NCBI GenBank assembly: GCA_023430975.1
Contig: JAEYYB010000146.1
Location: 1 to 64,000 of the forward strand
Length of the DNA stretch: 64,000 nucleotides
Reading direction: 5' to 3'
Origin: Bacillota bacterium
Lineage (GTDB): Bacteria > Bacillota > Clostridia > Acetivibrionales > DSM-2933
Shown: positions 26,901 through 35,274 of the stretch, one piece after another
Layout of the letters: the number at the start of each line of letters is the position of its first letter
Numbering within the stretch: the first letter of the stretch is position 1
Notes under the pieces: model-generated
Told to the model about the DNA's origin: nothing
What the model saw: only the letters and a program-made list of their open reading frames with translations
The model's database searches: none
Made by a program: the position numbers and the translations under genes

Positions 26901-27571
26901 GGAGGACCTGGGAACTATATCTAAAGGGTAACAATGCAAATCATGCAATAACATTTGATTCTGAGTGTGCAGAAAAGAATAGGAATGCTTTATTTATAAC
27001 AAATATGCATCCATTAGCAAAACAGGCAGCAGAATATTTAAAATTGGATATGCCGGTGTATGTTTCAGCAACGGTAAGTTCTGAAGACTATAAATCTGGT
27101 GAATATCCATTTCTGATATACTCTTGGGAGTATACAGGGTATAAACAACAGAGAAAGCCTATTGGAATTTGCATGGATGAAAAAATCAAATCAGATTTGA
27201 TGGAGTTGCTTCAAAATGCTCAATCCACAAGCGTTGATTTTCAAAAGTATGATGCTTTGTGGAAAAAACTAGAGCCAATACACTATGAATTATGGGAAAT
27301 TGCTAAAAATAAACATATACAGGAGGCAGAAGCATCTTACAGATATAAAACTGGTAGCTTAACAAATAGCTTTAAAAATCGCAAACGAATACTTGAAAGA
27401 CAAATCTCAGAGGCTTTTGACGAAAATATAATTAGAATGCGTAAGGCAGAATTTCACAATGCAGAACGCAGATATCAGGAAAAAATGAGTGAACTTAGAC
27501 AGTCTGTTGAAAAGGCTGATATTCATACTAATTTATTAATTAGTGGTATTCTAGTTGTAAAGGGGCGTTAA
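23990..27571 (+). CDS. SNF2-type helicase with N-terminal HEPN-like domain
   Basis: 1193 residues. Residues 1-135 form a helical domain with RNNWAH at 101-106, which fits the R-x4-H motif of HEPN RNases (Swt1-like). The superfamily 2 core has Walker A DSVGVGKT (290-297), DEAH (414-417) and motif III FLTATP. The C-terminal lobe has TEVGCEGLDYQ and the arginine finger IEQRIGRIDRRGQ. About 350 residues of helical and coiled tail follow. Such proteins translocate on DNA using ATP. The gene is 2 bases before the large ATPase gene, so they form an operon. The surroundings (decayed genes, nearby tRNA) suggest a defence island. AGAGGGG precedes the ATG. Confidence 0.85.
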   Translation: MEQDVIVSKINELLHIGTKALAKWLSKRISFVTKNWWDENVLNNLSYYQRERVKSENLSNLDDLDLAALLRIADKSWYEMRSFFYLPQTERECIREMFSVRNNWAHCSGNIPGKDMIEHDLDVIERFLTQMEVENSVLRKIESFRREVSIDYYDRKNLDIQKHIYGESNKYVEEEIISEKSLVSLTSDPTSRGIVISIDEMDGKKRYNVFINGSVRLFFESQIILVKENPQLNVVDIEELQKGLTAYQILNPAVNNLYSLNTARIDFVPYQFRPALKIIKADSPRILIADSVGVGKTIEAGLILKELQARMNIESVMIICPKPLIAERKWQLEMKRFDEEFTQLDGSDFRRCISDTHRDGVWPDRDSKTIIPYSLLNQEILYGITNTRNSRRRENAIGLLDLDPAPHFDLIIVDEAHHIRNSSTYGYAAVKYLCDHASAVVFLTATPIQTGDDDLYTLLNALRPDVVIDKETFLMMSRPNQFISKASHVIRAGKENWVKESLSLLKEAANTQWGQSVIMHDPQYQQILKTLELGNISREQRVNAISSVEGLHSFSTMLNRTRRNDIQDFCIRRSHTVESHFTQEQKLLHDELLNFEALALTALHGNQNVAFMMSTLKRQAASCIFGLAPFVGDIINRRLNQIWDEPDYDTNDIKIDDSAILFKLKELSRKLLEMSEDLPSEDPKIDSIMSAIKEKQKVENNKIIIFSSFKYTLAYIKEKLKCAGLRVGQIDGSVKDEERVKLRSRFEKQKNDENAIDVLLFTEVGCEGLDYQFCNMMINYDLPWNPMRIEQRIGRIDRRGQKSETVNIYNMITEDTVDADIYYRCLMRIGVFEDSIGECSEILGEISKEIQNIAMNPELSDRERKIKLEQMVDNEIRKVQELRKLEEEEKNLFGFDLSSQTMAREVQEAENPWLSQVSIQRMIEGYLHKRLGSGTYILGEGELKTLRLSVDARNTILEDMRGIKTSRSALWRTWELYLKGNNANHAITFDSECAEKNRNALFITNMHPLAKQAAEYLKLDMPVYVSATVSSEDYKSGEYPFLIYSWEYTGYKQQRKPIGICMDEKIKSDLMELLQNAQSTSVDFQKYDALWKKLEPIHYELWEIAKNKHIQEAEASYRYKTGSLTNSFKNRKRILERQISEAFDENIIRMRKAEFHNAERRYQEKMSELRQSVEKADIHTNLLISGILVVKGR

Positions 27572-27573
27572 TT

Positions 27574-30500
27574 ATGAATGATTTAATTGATGTATATATT
27601 CGTTTCAATGATATCGACAATGGCGACCTTAGTGGCAACCAAAAAAAAGGGCTTTACAAAACACTATCTAGTGTGGAATCTCAGGATTTGTTGACAATAG
27701 ATGAGCATAAACTTTATCTTGAACTTCTTCGGAAATTTCGAATGGCTTCTTTGGAAGATGCAGAACTGTTGGGGAAGAATTTCAGAAAGACAATTGAGTC
27801 CTTGTTAGCTGTAGGAGCGGACGGTGTATACTCTAATAGCTTACGTTTTATATATGAGCTAATTCAGAATGTTGATGATTGCGAATTTGTTGACCCGTGC
27901 AATTGTTCTCTTGATGTCATGTTTGATTTTACAAATGAAGGCCTGATAATTCTTTCATACAATGAAAAAGGCTTTACTCCAGAGAATGTATTTGCTATTA
28001 CTGGAATTGCGGAAAAATCAAAAAATATCTATGCAAATAAAATCGAAATTGGTGAAAAGGGCATCGGGTTTAAATCAGTATTTGGAATTGCTGATAGTGT
28101 TCTTATTCAAAGTGGCAACTTTTCGTTTGAACTACATAAGGACAATTTTACAATACCTATCCCACAGTATGACAAATTTGAATTTGTAAATGGAACAAAG
28201 CTAACTCTTAGAATGGATGCAAGAAAGGCATATGATATATATCAGGAAATCATTAAATTATATGGACATAAATCAGTATTGTTAAATAAGAATCCAATAT
28301 TATTTTTGAATAAGCTTACAAACATACGCTTTTTTATTGATAATAATAACAGGTATATACGGTTTTATGTTTCCCGAACAAATAGCCAACAGATTGAAAA
28401 AGTCCAATTTGAAGACGGTATAAAAGTGGCAGTGGATATTGAAAATATTAAAGATGGGCAAAGAATATCAATTCACAATGAAATTCTCTGTTATAGATAT
28501 TCAATGCCCATTGTTTATAATGAAGAAGCATGTAAATCCCGCTATTCTGAGGATATATTGTTTTCTGAAAGACCACATAAATTAGTAGCAGTTATCCCAT
28601 ATGTAAATGAAATTAGCGAAAAGGAAAGAGAAGGTGCATTATACTCGTTTCTACCAACACAGATGAAAACAACCGTACCTATGGTTATACATATTCCGTA
28701 CAAACTGGATGCCTCTAGAGAATATGTAGATTCACAGGGAAATAATAAATGGTTTAGCTACACGAATGAAATGCTTAGTGGCTTCCTTAAAGATATTTAT
28801 AACAATCTTGCCATTACAACAAAAGAAGATATTGTTGAATACCTTCCAAAGAGTAATGCTTATTTCTTTGATGCTGATAATGAGAAAATTAACTGCTTGA
28901 AGATAGAGTCTTTAAGTGAAGCTATTTTGAAAAATGAAAAACTTTTTTTTACTGTTAACAGTACTTTTGAGTCAGCCAAAAATGTTGTGGCATTCGATTC
29001 AAGCGTAGATATCAAAGATGCAAAAAATGTATATAGGATGTTAGGGATTAAAGAGAACTTATTTGTACCAAAGAAAAAAAACAATATGGTGCAATTGGGT
29101 GTTGAAACCATAAAGGATGCAAATGTAAAATTATTTGATAAGGCATTAAAAAACCCAAGTTTAACAAAGGATGCATTAGTTTATTTAACAAATGTAGAGA
29201 AATTCGATTTCGAAAAACGCATTTCAGAGTTAAAAACACTAACTTTAAATTTAGATCAAATCAGAATTATTAGCGGCTACAAAGAAATATTTGAAGAATT
29301 TCAAAAGTCAAGTGTTGAAAAAATAAAAAAAGGAGATGAAGTGTTAATTATTTATTCTGGTCAGGTTGAGCAACTTGACGCAAATAACAAATCAATAATT
29401 GATGAAGTTTTTGAAGATCTGGTTTTAGATAAAAGATTATTAAAATATCTTGATAGTATTGGCAGGAAGTACAGCATAGCACCCGATGTTGAAGATGAGT
29501 TTTATTTTGCGTGTAAAGATATCCTTATTTTGTCGAAAAACGCACCACTAAGTTCATTTGCTTTGTTGACAGAAAAGTTTGATAAGAAGGGGACGTTTTC
29601 AGCAACGCTTAAAATGCGCCAAGCATCAGAGGATTTAAACAATGTTGCATGCAAAAATATGAGTAATTCTGAATATTTGAAATTTTTGTATAGAGTAAGA
29701 AAAAGCTTGGTCAATGCGTTTGGAAAAGAGGTTTATAATAACTATATTCAGATTATTAATAAAGCTGGTATTAATGAGAATAGGTTTGTCAATGAATTGT
29801 TACAGAATGCAGATGATTGCAGGTATTCAACTAGCGAAGAACCAAGGTTTACTTTTCAATACAAAGGAAATGAACTTACTACGTATTACAATGAAGTTGG
29901 TTTTTTAAAAGAAAATGTACGCTCTATAACTGCTATAGGAGAGTCAACTAAAAAACTTCTTTTGACTGGATATGGTCAACAGATTGGTGAAAAAGGAATA
30001 GGTTTTAAGTCTGTATTTGGTGTTGCTAAAAGTGTGTCAATTTTTAGTAATGGTTTTAATTTTAAATTAACAGCTAATAGACCAACTATACCAGAACCAG
30101 TCGAAATTTCAAATGCAAGTGAAGGTACCAAAATGGTTTTTGATTTGGAGAAATTATTACCAGATAATTTGTTTTCACAGGAAAGTACCATGTATCTTTG
30201 TGTATGTTTGCGGAAATTGAAAGCTCTTAAATTAGGTATATTTAATGTCTTTATAAATGATGATAATGATGGGAGAGTAATAACAGTTAATAGTAAAGAA
30301 TACAGATTTAAAAAGTTTGTATATCCATTTGTGATTGATGATTTAGAGGCAATAGCAGAACGAGAAGAACAAAAACGAAAAATAGATAAAAATCAGGAAA
30401 TATGTATTTACTATCCTGAAAATAAGCTGGATAAATTCTTACTTTATACTGGATTGCCAACAGAGATAGAAGTTAATATTCCTATTTTGGTTGATGCACC

Positions 30501-32232
30501 ATTTGAAGCTACAACTTCAAGAGAAGATATAATACATAATAAATGGAACGATATTATACGAGATGAGTTTTATAAAGCATTAGTAATGTTTATTGATTTA
30601 ATAAAAAAACAGGATCGAATAAATGTATTTCGGTATATTAAGGCCGATAATGTGTTTTTTTCATCTCAATACTTAAATGATAGTAGATTTGGTAAAAAAA
30701 TTGCTAATGAAAAAATTATACCAATTTGGAATAATGATAAATTTGTTTCGCCTATAGAACACGTATGTAAGATATATCCAGATGTATGCCTTTATTTATT
30801 TAACAAAGGGGTTAATGTCCCATCAGAAGGATATATTGTTGATTGCTTTAAAAAGCATAACTTTGATAATTTATTAATCATATTAGGATGTAAAACTCCA
30901 GCTCTTGATGAAATTATGGCTATTATTGGTGCTGGTATAGAATTATATATGCACGATAATATGTTTAGAGAGCTTCTATATTCCTTCTTAATAAATGATA
31001 AAAATTACAGAATAACAATGAAAAGCACGCTTAACAGTTTAAAGATTATACCTGTAAAGTCTATCCAGGGTAATAGTGATTTTATTCAAAAGAGTGAAAA
31101 CGTGATTTTCCTTTCGGCTGAACTTAATTCAACCGATGAATTCTATATATTAGACGAAGAGATTTTATCAGCAAGTGATTTTTATGAAATTTTTGGAGAG
31201 CCTTTGCAGAAAATGGATGATGCTCAAAGGCAATATTTGTATAAACAGAAAGTATTGCAAATGATTAAGAACCCAGAAAAACATTTGGCTGCTGAATGGC
31301 TACTCAATGAATTCCATACAAATAGAAAAATGCTTGATACTTGTAAATACGAATTAAAAGGACGAGTTTTTGACATTCCATTTAAAGTTATGAATGGAGA
31401 ATTTGTGACAGGCTATAAATACATTGATTTAAAAAGGACAGGATTTTTTGGAGATGTATTGAGGAACATGGTAGTTGATACTAAATATGAGAATCTTGCA
31501 AAGTATTTTGATTGTGAAAATATTTACAATATTCATTATGATAATATTGACTGTGAAGTAGATGAAATAAGTGCTGATGATATTGAAGATTTTTGGAATA
31601 ATGGATTTCTATATAGAAATGAAATTTTTAAGGGCTTCATTAATGACAGCAAAATATCTGAGGAACTCATTAAAAAATATGGACTTGCAATATATAGTAT
31701 ACCAGAGTCTATGTACAATGAAGAAAATGAATTTGGACAGGATTTTCCGACATGCAAAATTACTGATCCTGAGAGGTTGAGATTGAAAATATTAGAATAC
31801 TGGGAAAAACCTAACAAATTTATTTATAAAACAAAAGAAATAAGTGAACGTGTAAGTAGTTTTGCGTATGATAAGGATACATATGCGAAAGCCATGTATT
31901 CGGGGAAATATTCAAGTGATAGCTATTTCTGCCAAATATGCAAAAAAAACACATCTAACCGGTATGTTGAAGTAAATGCAATTGAATTTGAACCTGAATA
32001 TGCCTGGAATCAAATGCAGCTGTGTCTTTGTATAAAATGTAGTAAGGACTTTGAATCATCAAGATATAATAAGGACTTGAGAAGAGCGTTCTTATTAAGC
32101 CTAGCTTCTGTAGATATAAATCAACAAGAACCAATTGAAGTTGGTATAGGCGATGTAAAAATTAGTTTTACTGCTACACATTTAGCAGAAATACAAGAAA
32201 TTTTAAAATTACAAAATATTAAGCATGAATAA
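27574..32232 (+). CDS. Large protein with two sacsin/Hsp90-like ATPase units and a C-terminal zinc site
   Basis: 1552 residues. Two GHKL (Hsp90-type) ATP-binding units are visible. The first has FIYELIQNVDDC (near 91) and GEKGIGFKSVFG (near 160). The second has FVNELLQNADDC (near 738) and GEKGIGFKSVFG (near 805). Each is followed by a middle region with a conserved SREDI/SREYV-type Arg (TTSREDIIHNKW; DASREYVDS), the same order as the SIRPT repeats of sacsin. Near the end, FCQICKK and LCIKCSKDFE form a four-Cys zinc site. It is probably an ATP-dependent clamp or chaperone-like partner of the HEPN/SNF2 protein. I do not recognise this exact pair as a named defence system. Confidence 0.82.
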   Translation: MNDLIDVYIRFNDIDNGDLSGNQKKGLYKTLSSVESQDLLTIDEHKLYLELLRKFRMASLEDAELLGKNFRKTIESLLAVGADGVYSNSLRFIYELIQNVDDCEFVDPCNCSLDVMFDFTNEGLIILSYNEKGFTPENVFAITGIAEKSKNIYANKIEIGEKGIGFKSVFGIADSVLIQSGNFSFELHKDNFTIPIPQYDKFEFVNGTKLTLRMDARKAYDIYQEIIKLYGHKSVLLNKNPILFLNKLTNIRFFIDNNNRYIRFYVSRTNSQQIEKVQFEDGIKVAVDIENIKDGQRISIHNEILCYRYSMPIVYNEEACKSRYSEDILFSERPHKLVAVIPYVNEISEKEREGALYSFLPTQMKTTVPMVIHIPYKLDASREYVDSQGNNKWFSYTNEMLSGFLKDIYNNLAITTKEDIVEYLPKSNAYFFDADNEKINCLKIESLSEAILKNEKLFFTVNSTFESAKNVVAFDSSVDIKDAKNVYRMLGIKENLFVPKKKNNMVQLGVETIKDANVKLFDKALKNPSLTKDALVYLTNVEKFDFEKRISELKTLTLNLDQIRIISGYKEIFEEFQKSSVEKIKKGDEVLIIYSGQVEQLDANNKSIIDEVFEDLVLDKRLLKYLDSIGRKYSIAPDVEDEFYFACKDILILSKNAPLSSFALLTEKFDKKGTFSATLKMRQASEDLNNVACKNMSNSEYLKFLYRVRKSLVNAFGKEVYNNYIQIINKAGINENRFVNELLQNADDCRYSTSEEPRFTFQYKGNELTTYYNEVGFLKENVRSITAIGESTKKLLLTGYGQQIGEKGIGFKSVFGVAKSVSIFSNGFNFKLTANRPTIPEPVEISNASEGTKMVFDLEKLLPDNLFSQESTMYLCVCLRKLKALKLGIFNVFINDDNDGRVITVNSKEYRFKKFVYPFVIDDLEAIAEREEQKRKIDKNQEICIYYPENKLDKFLLYTGLPTEIEVNIPILVDAPFEATTSREDIIHNKWNDIIRDEFYKALVMFIDLIKKQDRINVFRYIKADNVFFSSQYLNDSRFGKKIANEKIIPIWNNDKFVSPIEHVCKIYPDVCLYLFNKGVNVPSEGYIVDCFKKHNFDNLLIILGCKTPALDEIMAIIGAGIELYMHDNMFRELLYSFLINDKNYRITMKSTLNSLKIIPVKSIQGNSDFIQKSENVIFLSAELNSTDEFYILDEEILSASDFYEIFGEPLQKMDDAQRQYLYKQKVLQMIKNPEKHLAAEWLLNEFHTNRKMLDTCKYELKGRVFDIPFKVMNGEFVTGYKYIDLKRTGFFGDVLRNMVVDTKYENLAKYFDCENIYNIHYDNIDCEVDEISADDIEDFWNNGFLYRNEIFKGFINDSKISEELIKKYGLAIYSIPESMYNEENEFGQDFPTCKITDPERLRLKILEYWEKPNKFIYKTKEISERVSSFAYDKDTYAKAMYSGKYSSDSYFCQICKKNTSNRYVEVNAIEFEPEYAWNQMQLCLCIKCSKDFESSRYNKDLRRAFLLSLASVDINQQEPIEVGIGDVKISFTATHLAEIQEILKLQNIKHE

Positions 32233-32239
32233 AAAAGAT

Positions 32240-32479
32240 GCGATTCAAAAAATAATGTACGTCTTAAAGTTTGGAATTTACTACCGGAAATGTAGAAATT
32301 CACCTTGCAAACACCAGATATAGTAGCAAATGAATTACCAATAAGTAATATAGATGATGATGGCTATAATGCAAATTATATCTTCTTGAAATATTTTGTG
32401 TGTTCATTGTGGTGGTATGATTCAAGCAAATGGTGAAGGCTTTTATGAAGGTGATAAGTTGATAATAAAAATGGATTAG
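32240..32479 (+). pseudogene. Gene debris with a CxxC fragment
   Basis: Between the ATPase gene and the next membrane gene a short frame reads CVHCGGMIQANGEGFYEGDK and ends LIIKMD at the TAG 32477-32479, preceded by stops in all upstream frames. It looks like the C-terminus of a small zinc-binding protein. The rest of 32240-32390 holds nothing supported. Confidence 0.35.
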
Positions 32480-32527
32480 ATCAAATTAGGCAGGATACAC
32501 TGTTTACAAGTAAAAGGAGGCAAAAGG

Positions 32528-33147
32528 TTGTTTAATAACAAAAGAATAGTTATATCATTTTTTATATTATTTTCAGTTATTATCATATTGTTTGATTGGC
32601 TAAAATGGGATATTAATTATTTCCTTGGCTCTCATTATTTTGGTCGGTATTTTCTTGACTTAATAGAACTATTATTTTTATTGTTTGCAAGTATATTTGC
32701 TCTAATATTTTTATTCAAAGTTTATAAATTATCTAAATTAAAGGCGGCTTTACCTTTAATATTACTAATAGCAATATTTATTTTTCAATTTTACATTCAA
32801 TTTACTTTTTTTATGCAAAGTTTAATTACATAATATTAAAAAGACAGCGAGATGTGGTATCTCAATTGTTCATTGAGAATAGAATTTCTCAAATAGGAAG
32901 TGATAAATTTCTTTTACCTTACAAATATCGATTAACTTCAAAAACTGGATCTGTATATACTACTGATCAAAATAAATCAAATGAGATACGATTTTATTTA
33001 GCAAATTTCTTTAGGTGCTCAAGTATATTTTATGTTGAAGAAGCATCTATACTTCCAGAAGGCTATTCAAGATTGCAGATTGGCAGTGAGAAATTTATTA
33101 GGGTTGAAAAATTAGACGAGCATTGGTATTGGGTTTTATCAAAATAA
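32528..33147 (+). pseudogene. Membrane protein gene split by a frameshift in a T7 tract
   Basis: A TTG at 32528 with AAAAGGAGG 7 bases upstream opens a 101-residue frame with three membrane helices that stops at 32833. The following 97-residue frame (from 32854, ending EKLDEHWYWVLSK) is open through the end of the first and joins it if one base shifts in the run of seven T at 32806-32812. Proteins with the same layout (N-terminal helices, then a soluble domain ending EKLDxxWYWV) are familiar to me as single chains of unknown function. It may be a real inactivating or phase-variable slip, or a sequencing error. Confidence 0.6.
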
Positions 33148-33159
33148 CTAAAAAATTTG

Positions 33160-33275
33160 TAATGATGCACCGTCCATGGATGTATTCTAGCTTCGATAGG
33201 CACGAACTTTTGTAGAACCTCGTATCTCTGCAGGGGATACGGGATCAGCCAAAAAGCTCAATGACAAAGGGGGAA
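33160..33275 (+). ncRNA. Possible structured leader region, class unknown
   Basis: Two nested helices are visible: TTCTA (33184-33188) with TAGAA (33213-33217) around a TTCG/CGAA helix, and CGTATC (33221-33226) with GATACG (33236-33241). The segment ends in AAAGGGGG before an ATG at 33280. It matches no riboswitch consensus that I could recall. Confidence 0.25.
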
Positions 33276-33279
33276 ACAT

Positions 33280-33577
33280 ATGGAATATCCGACTAGCTTA
33301 AAGCTCATTCATGAAGATAAATTTTCTGAAATTTTTTCTCACACTATTGAGGACATGAAAAGCTTGGAACTTACAAACAGGAATTTTCCCCCGCAATTAC
33401 CAAGTATGCAGAAATGCGATTGCAGTTTGAAATGAAAAACAGCATTATACCAATTGATTGAAACATTTAGAAAATATCTTTGGCCTAACTCCTGCGGGAC
33501 TAAAGAAAATTAAATAGTCAGGACTTGATGATAAAAAAACAAGTCTATTGGCAGAGGCATTAAAGAGTCTTGAATAA
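33280..33577 (+). pseudogene. Decayed gene, several frame breaks
   Basis: ATG at 33280 with AAAGGGGG upstream reads MEYPTSLKLIHEDKFSEIF and stops after about 52 codons. Neighbouring frames carry plausible continuations: AEMRLQFEMKNSIIPID, then IFGLTPAGLKKIK, a TAG, and SGLDDKKTSLLAEALKSLE ending with TAA at 33575-33577. At least two frameshifts and one stop are needed to join them. Family not recognised. Confidence 0.5.
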
Positions 33578-33580
33578 AAA

Positions 33581-33612
33581 TAAAAGCGACCTTCATTTTC
33601 TGAAAGCCGCTT
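33581..33612 (-). terminator. Terminator of the tRNA-Pro gene
   Basis: On the minus strand AAGCGGCTTTC pairs with GAAGGTCGCTT (with G-T pairs) and is followed by a T-rich tail, 12 bases downstream of the tRNA. Confidence 0.7.
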
Positions 33613-33623
33613 CTTTTCTCTAA

Positions 33624-33698
33624 TCGGAGTGACCGGACTTGAACCGACGACCCCTTGCACCCCAAGCAAGTACTCTAGCCAAACTGAGCTACACCCCG
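33624..33698 (-). tRNA. tRNA-Pro (anticodon GGG)
   Basis: The minus strand folds as a tRNA: the 7-bp acceptor CGGGGTG with CACTCCG, a D arm beginning AGCTCAG, the anticodon arm CTTGC-TTGGGGT-GCAAG with GGG at positions 34-36, and the T arm GGTTCAAGTCC. The discriminator is A and CCA is not encoded. A terminator follows and a promoter precedes it. It marks the edge of the 23-33 kb accessory island and could have served as its integration site. Confidence 0.93.
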
Positions 33699-33710
33699 AC
33701 GACGCATTCT

Positions 33711-33739
33711 ATTCTAACACAAAAAATAAATGTTGTAAA
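33711..33739 (-). promoter_or_regulatory. Promoter of tRNA-Pro
   Basis: On the minus strand, -35 TTTACA (33734-33739), a 17-base spacer and -10 TAGAAT (33711-33716), about 13 bases upstream of the mature tRNA 5' end. Confidence 0.7.
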
Positions 33740-33861
33740 TATGTGTTTTCTCTTTTAATAAATTCAGTATTAGAAAATTTATACTATTTATATATAAATT
33801 TCTGGAACAAAATCATTTTATATGCGTCAATATATAAAAACCATTCATGAATGAGATATAG

Positions 33862-33960
33862 TAATGGTTAAGAAATAATATCCGATTCTCATCGTCCAAA
33901 ACCCCGTTAAATCGTCGGGATTTTGCCCTTGAGAATACGAATTTATTTCTAAGACATTAC
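33862..33960. repeat. Long imperfect hairpin, probable relative of repeat family 1
   Basis: The ends AATGGTTAAGAAAT and ATTTCTAAGACATT are inverted copies of each other and share the termini of family-1 repeats. Inner arms also pair: ATTCTCA with TGAGAAT, and CAAAACCCCG with CGGGATTTTG. It lies just upstream of the DUF4349 lipoprotein gene and would form a strong structure in its leader RNA. Confidence 0.55.
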
Positions 33961-33980
33961 TTAACAAAGGGGGCATATCC

Positions 33981-35120
33981 ATGTTTAAAAAATCCTTGTC
34001 AGTTTTTATGTTGTTAATGATTACAGTGTCAATATTAACCGGGTGTGGAAGCAGTAAGGAAAAGACAAATGAGGCACCTGTAGTAGGATCCTCTGAGTTT
34101 GGCTATAGTGATTCAAAAGATAGGGTATCACGTAACAGTTCCGTTGCATATGACAATGTTGAGACAAAATTTAGTGAAAAGATAGGTGGTGTTGCCGGTA
34201 ATTCAGGCAGCGAACCTGAGGCTGGAGAGGTAAAGGATAACAACAGTGAAGCAAATGCAATAACTACTACAACAACATCATCAAATGACACTCTTAATAA
34301 TGCAATCCTGTCCCAGAGAAAAATAATTCGAAATGCATTTGTATCCTTGGAGGTAGAAAACTTTGACAGTGCATATGGAAGGATTAAGTCAATGGTTTCT
34401 GCATATGGTTTTATTCAGGAGTCGAATATTAGAAAAGACAAGGTATATGTTTCAGACGGTGAGAAGAGCGTTACAAGGGGTACAGTAATTATAAGAGTTG
34501 ACAAGGATCGGTTTGACAGTGTTATTGGGGATTTGAAGGGACTTGGAACTCTTATTAATGAAAATATAAAAAGCGATGATGTTACAGATAAGTTTTTTGA
34601 TACAGAATCAAGATTAAGACTTATTAAATACGAAGAAAGCAGGCTTGAAGAATATCTCAAAAAAACTGCCGATCCAGATACTATTTTTAAAATAGAGAGC
34701 AGATTGACGGATATAAGGCATGAAATTGAGAGCCTGACAGGCACTCTGAATAAAATGAAAGATATGGTTCAGCTTTCTACCATAACAATTGAAATGAGTG
34801 AGAAGGTTCCGGAATCCAAGACTCAAAAAGAGACTACATATTGGGGAAAATTGAAGGATAGTTTTGCTGGAAGTATTAAGGGTGTTGTAAACTTCTGCAG
34901 CGAGCTTTTACTGGTAATAGTACAATTGCTTCCTGTTTTGGCCTTATTATTTATTATTTTATTTGCCTTAGGGATGTTTTATAAGAAAGTCATTAAAAAA
35001 AGATATAAGCTTGTTTCCAAAAAGAATAAAGAGAAGAGAGAGTATTATGACGAAAATGAAGAACAAAACGAAGAACAAAACGAAGAGCAAAACAAAGAAC
35101 AAAATGGAGAAAAAAACTAA
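33981..35120 (+). CDS. DUF4349 lipoprotein
   Basis: 379 residues with AAAGGGGG before the ATG. The signal peptide ends in a lipobox LTGC (Cys about 22), so the mature protein is lipid-anchored. A DUF4349 domain follows (about 110-285), with the characteristic beta strand (RKIIRNAFVSLEVENF), RGTVIIRVDKDRFD and a long coiled coil (TESRLRLIKYEESRLEEYL). A membrane helix lies at about 310-335, then a basic segment and a repeated NEEQ tail coded by 12-base units. The frame continues after the TAA at 35118-35120 with a similar low-complexity tail to 35189. Its function is not known; family members sit at the cell envelope. Confidence 0.88.
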   Translation: MFKKSLSVFMLLMITVSILTGCGSSKEKTNEAPVVGSSEFGYSDSKDRVSRNSSVAYDNVETKFSEKIGGVAGNSGSEPEAGEVKDNNSEANAITTTTTSSNDTLNNAILSQRKIIRNAFVSLEVENFDSAYGRIKSMVSAYGFIQESNIRKDKVYVSDGEKSVTRGTVIIRVDKDRFDSVIGDLKGLGTLINENIKSDDVTDKFFDTESRLRLIKYEESRLEEYLKKTADPDTIFKIESRLTDIRHEIESLTGTLNKMKDMVQLSTITIEMSEKVPESKTQKETTYWGKLKDSFAGSIKGVVNFCSELLLVIVQLLPVLALLFIILFALGMFYKKVIKKRYKLVSKKNKEKREYYDENEEQNEEQNEEQNKEQNGEKN

Positions 35121-35274
35121 GAAGCAAATAAGAATATAGATAAGAATATAGATAAGAATATGAACAAAGAGCCAAATAAAGACATTTAATAAACTACCTT
35201 TATTGAATGAGCACATTGGAATATTTTCTTGCTCCTTGGCAAAAATAAAATCAAAAAGTTAAGGAGAATAAAAT

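Noticed and set aside
35040..35170. Short tandem repeats as a CRISPR-like or VNTR locus
   Set aside because: The 12-base units are coding repeats of the DUF4349 tail (NEEQ) and its in-frame extension, with no spacers.
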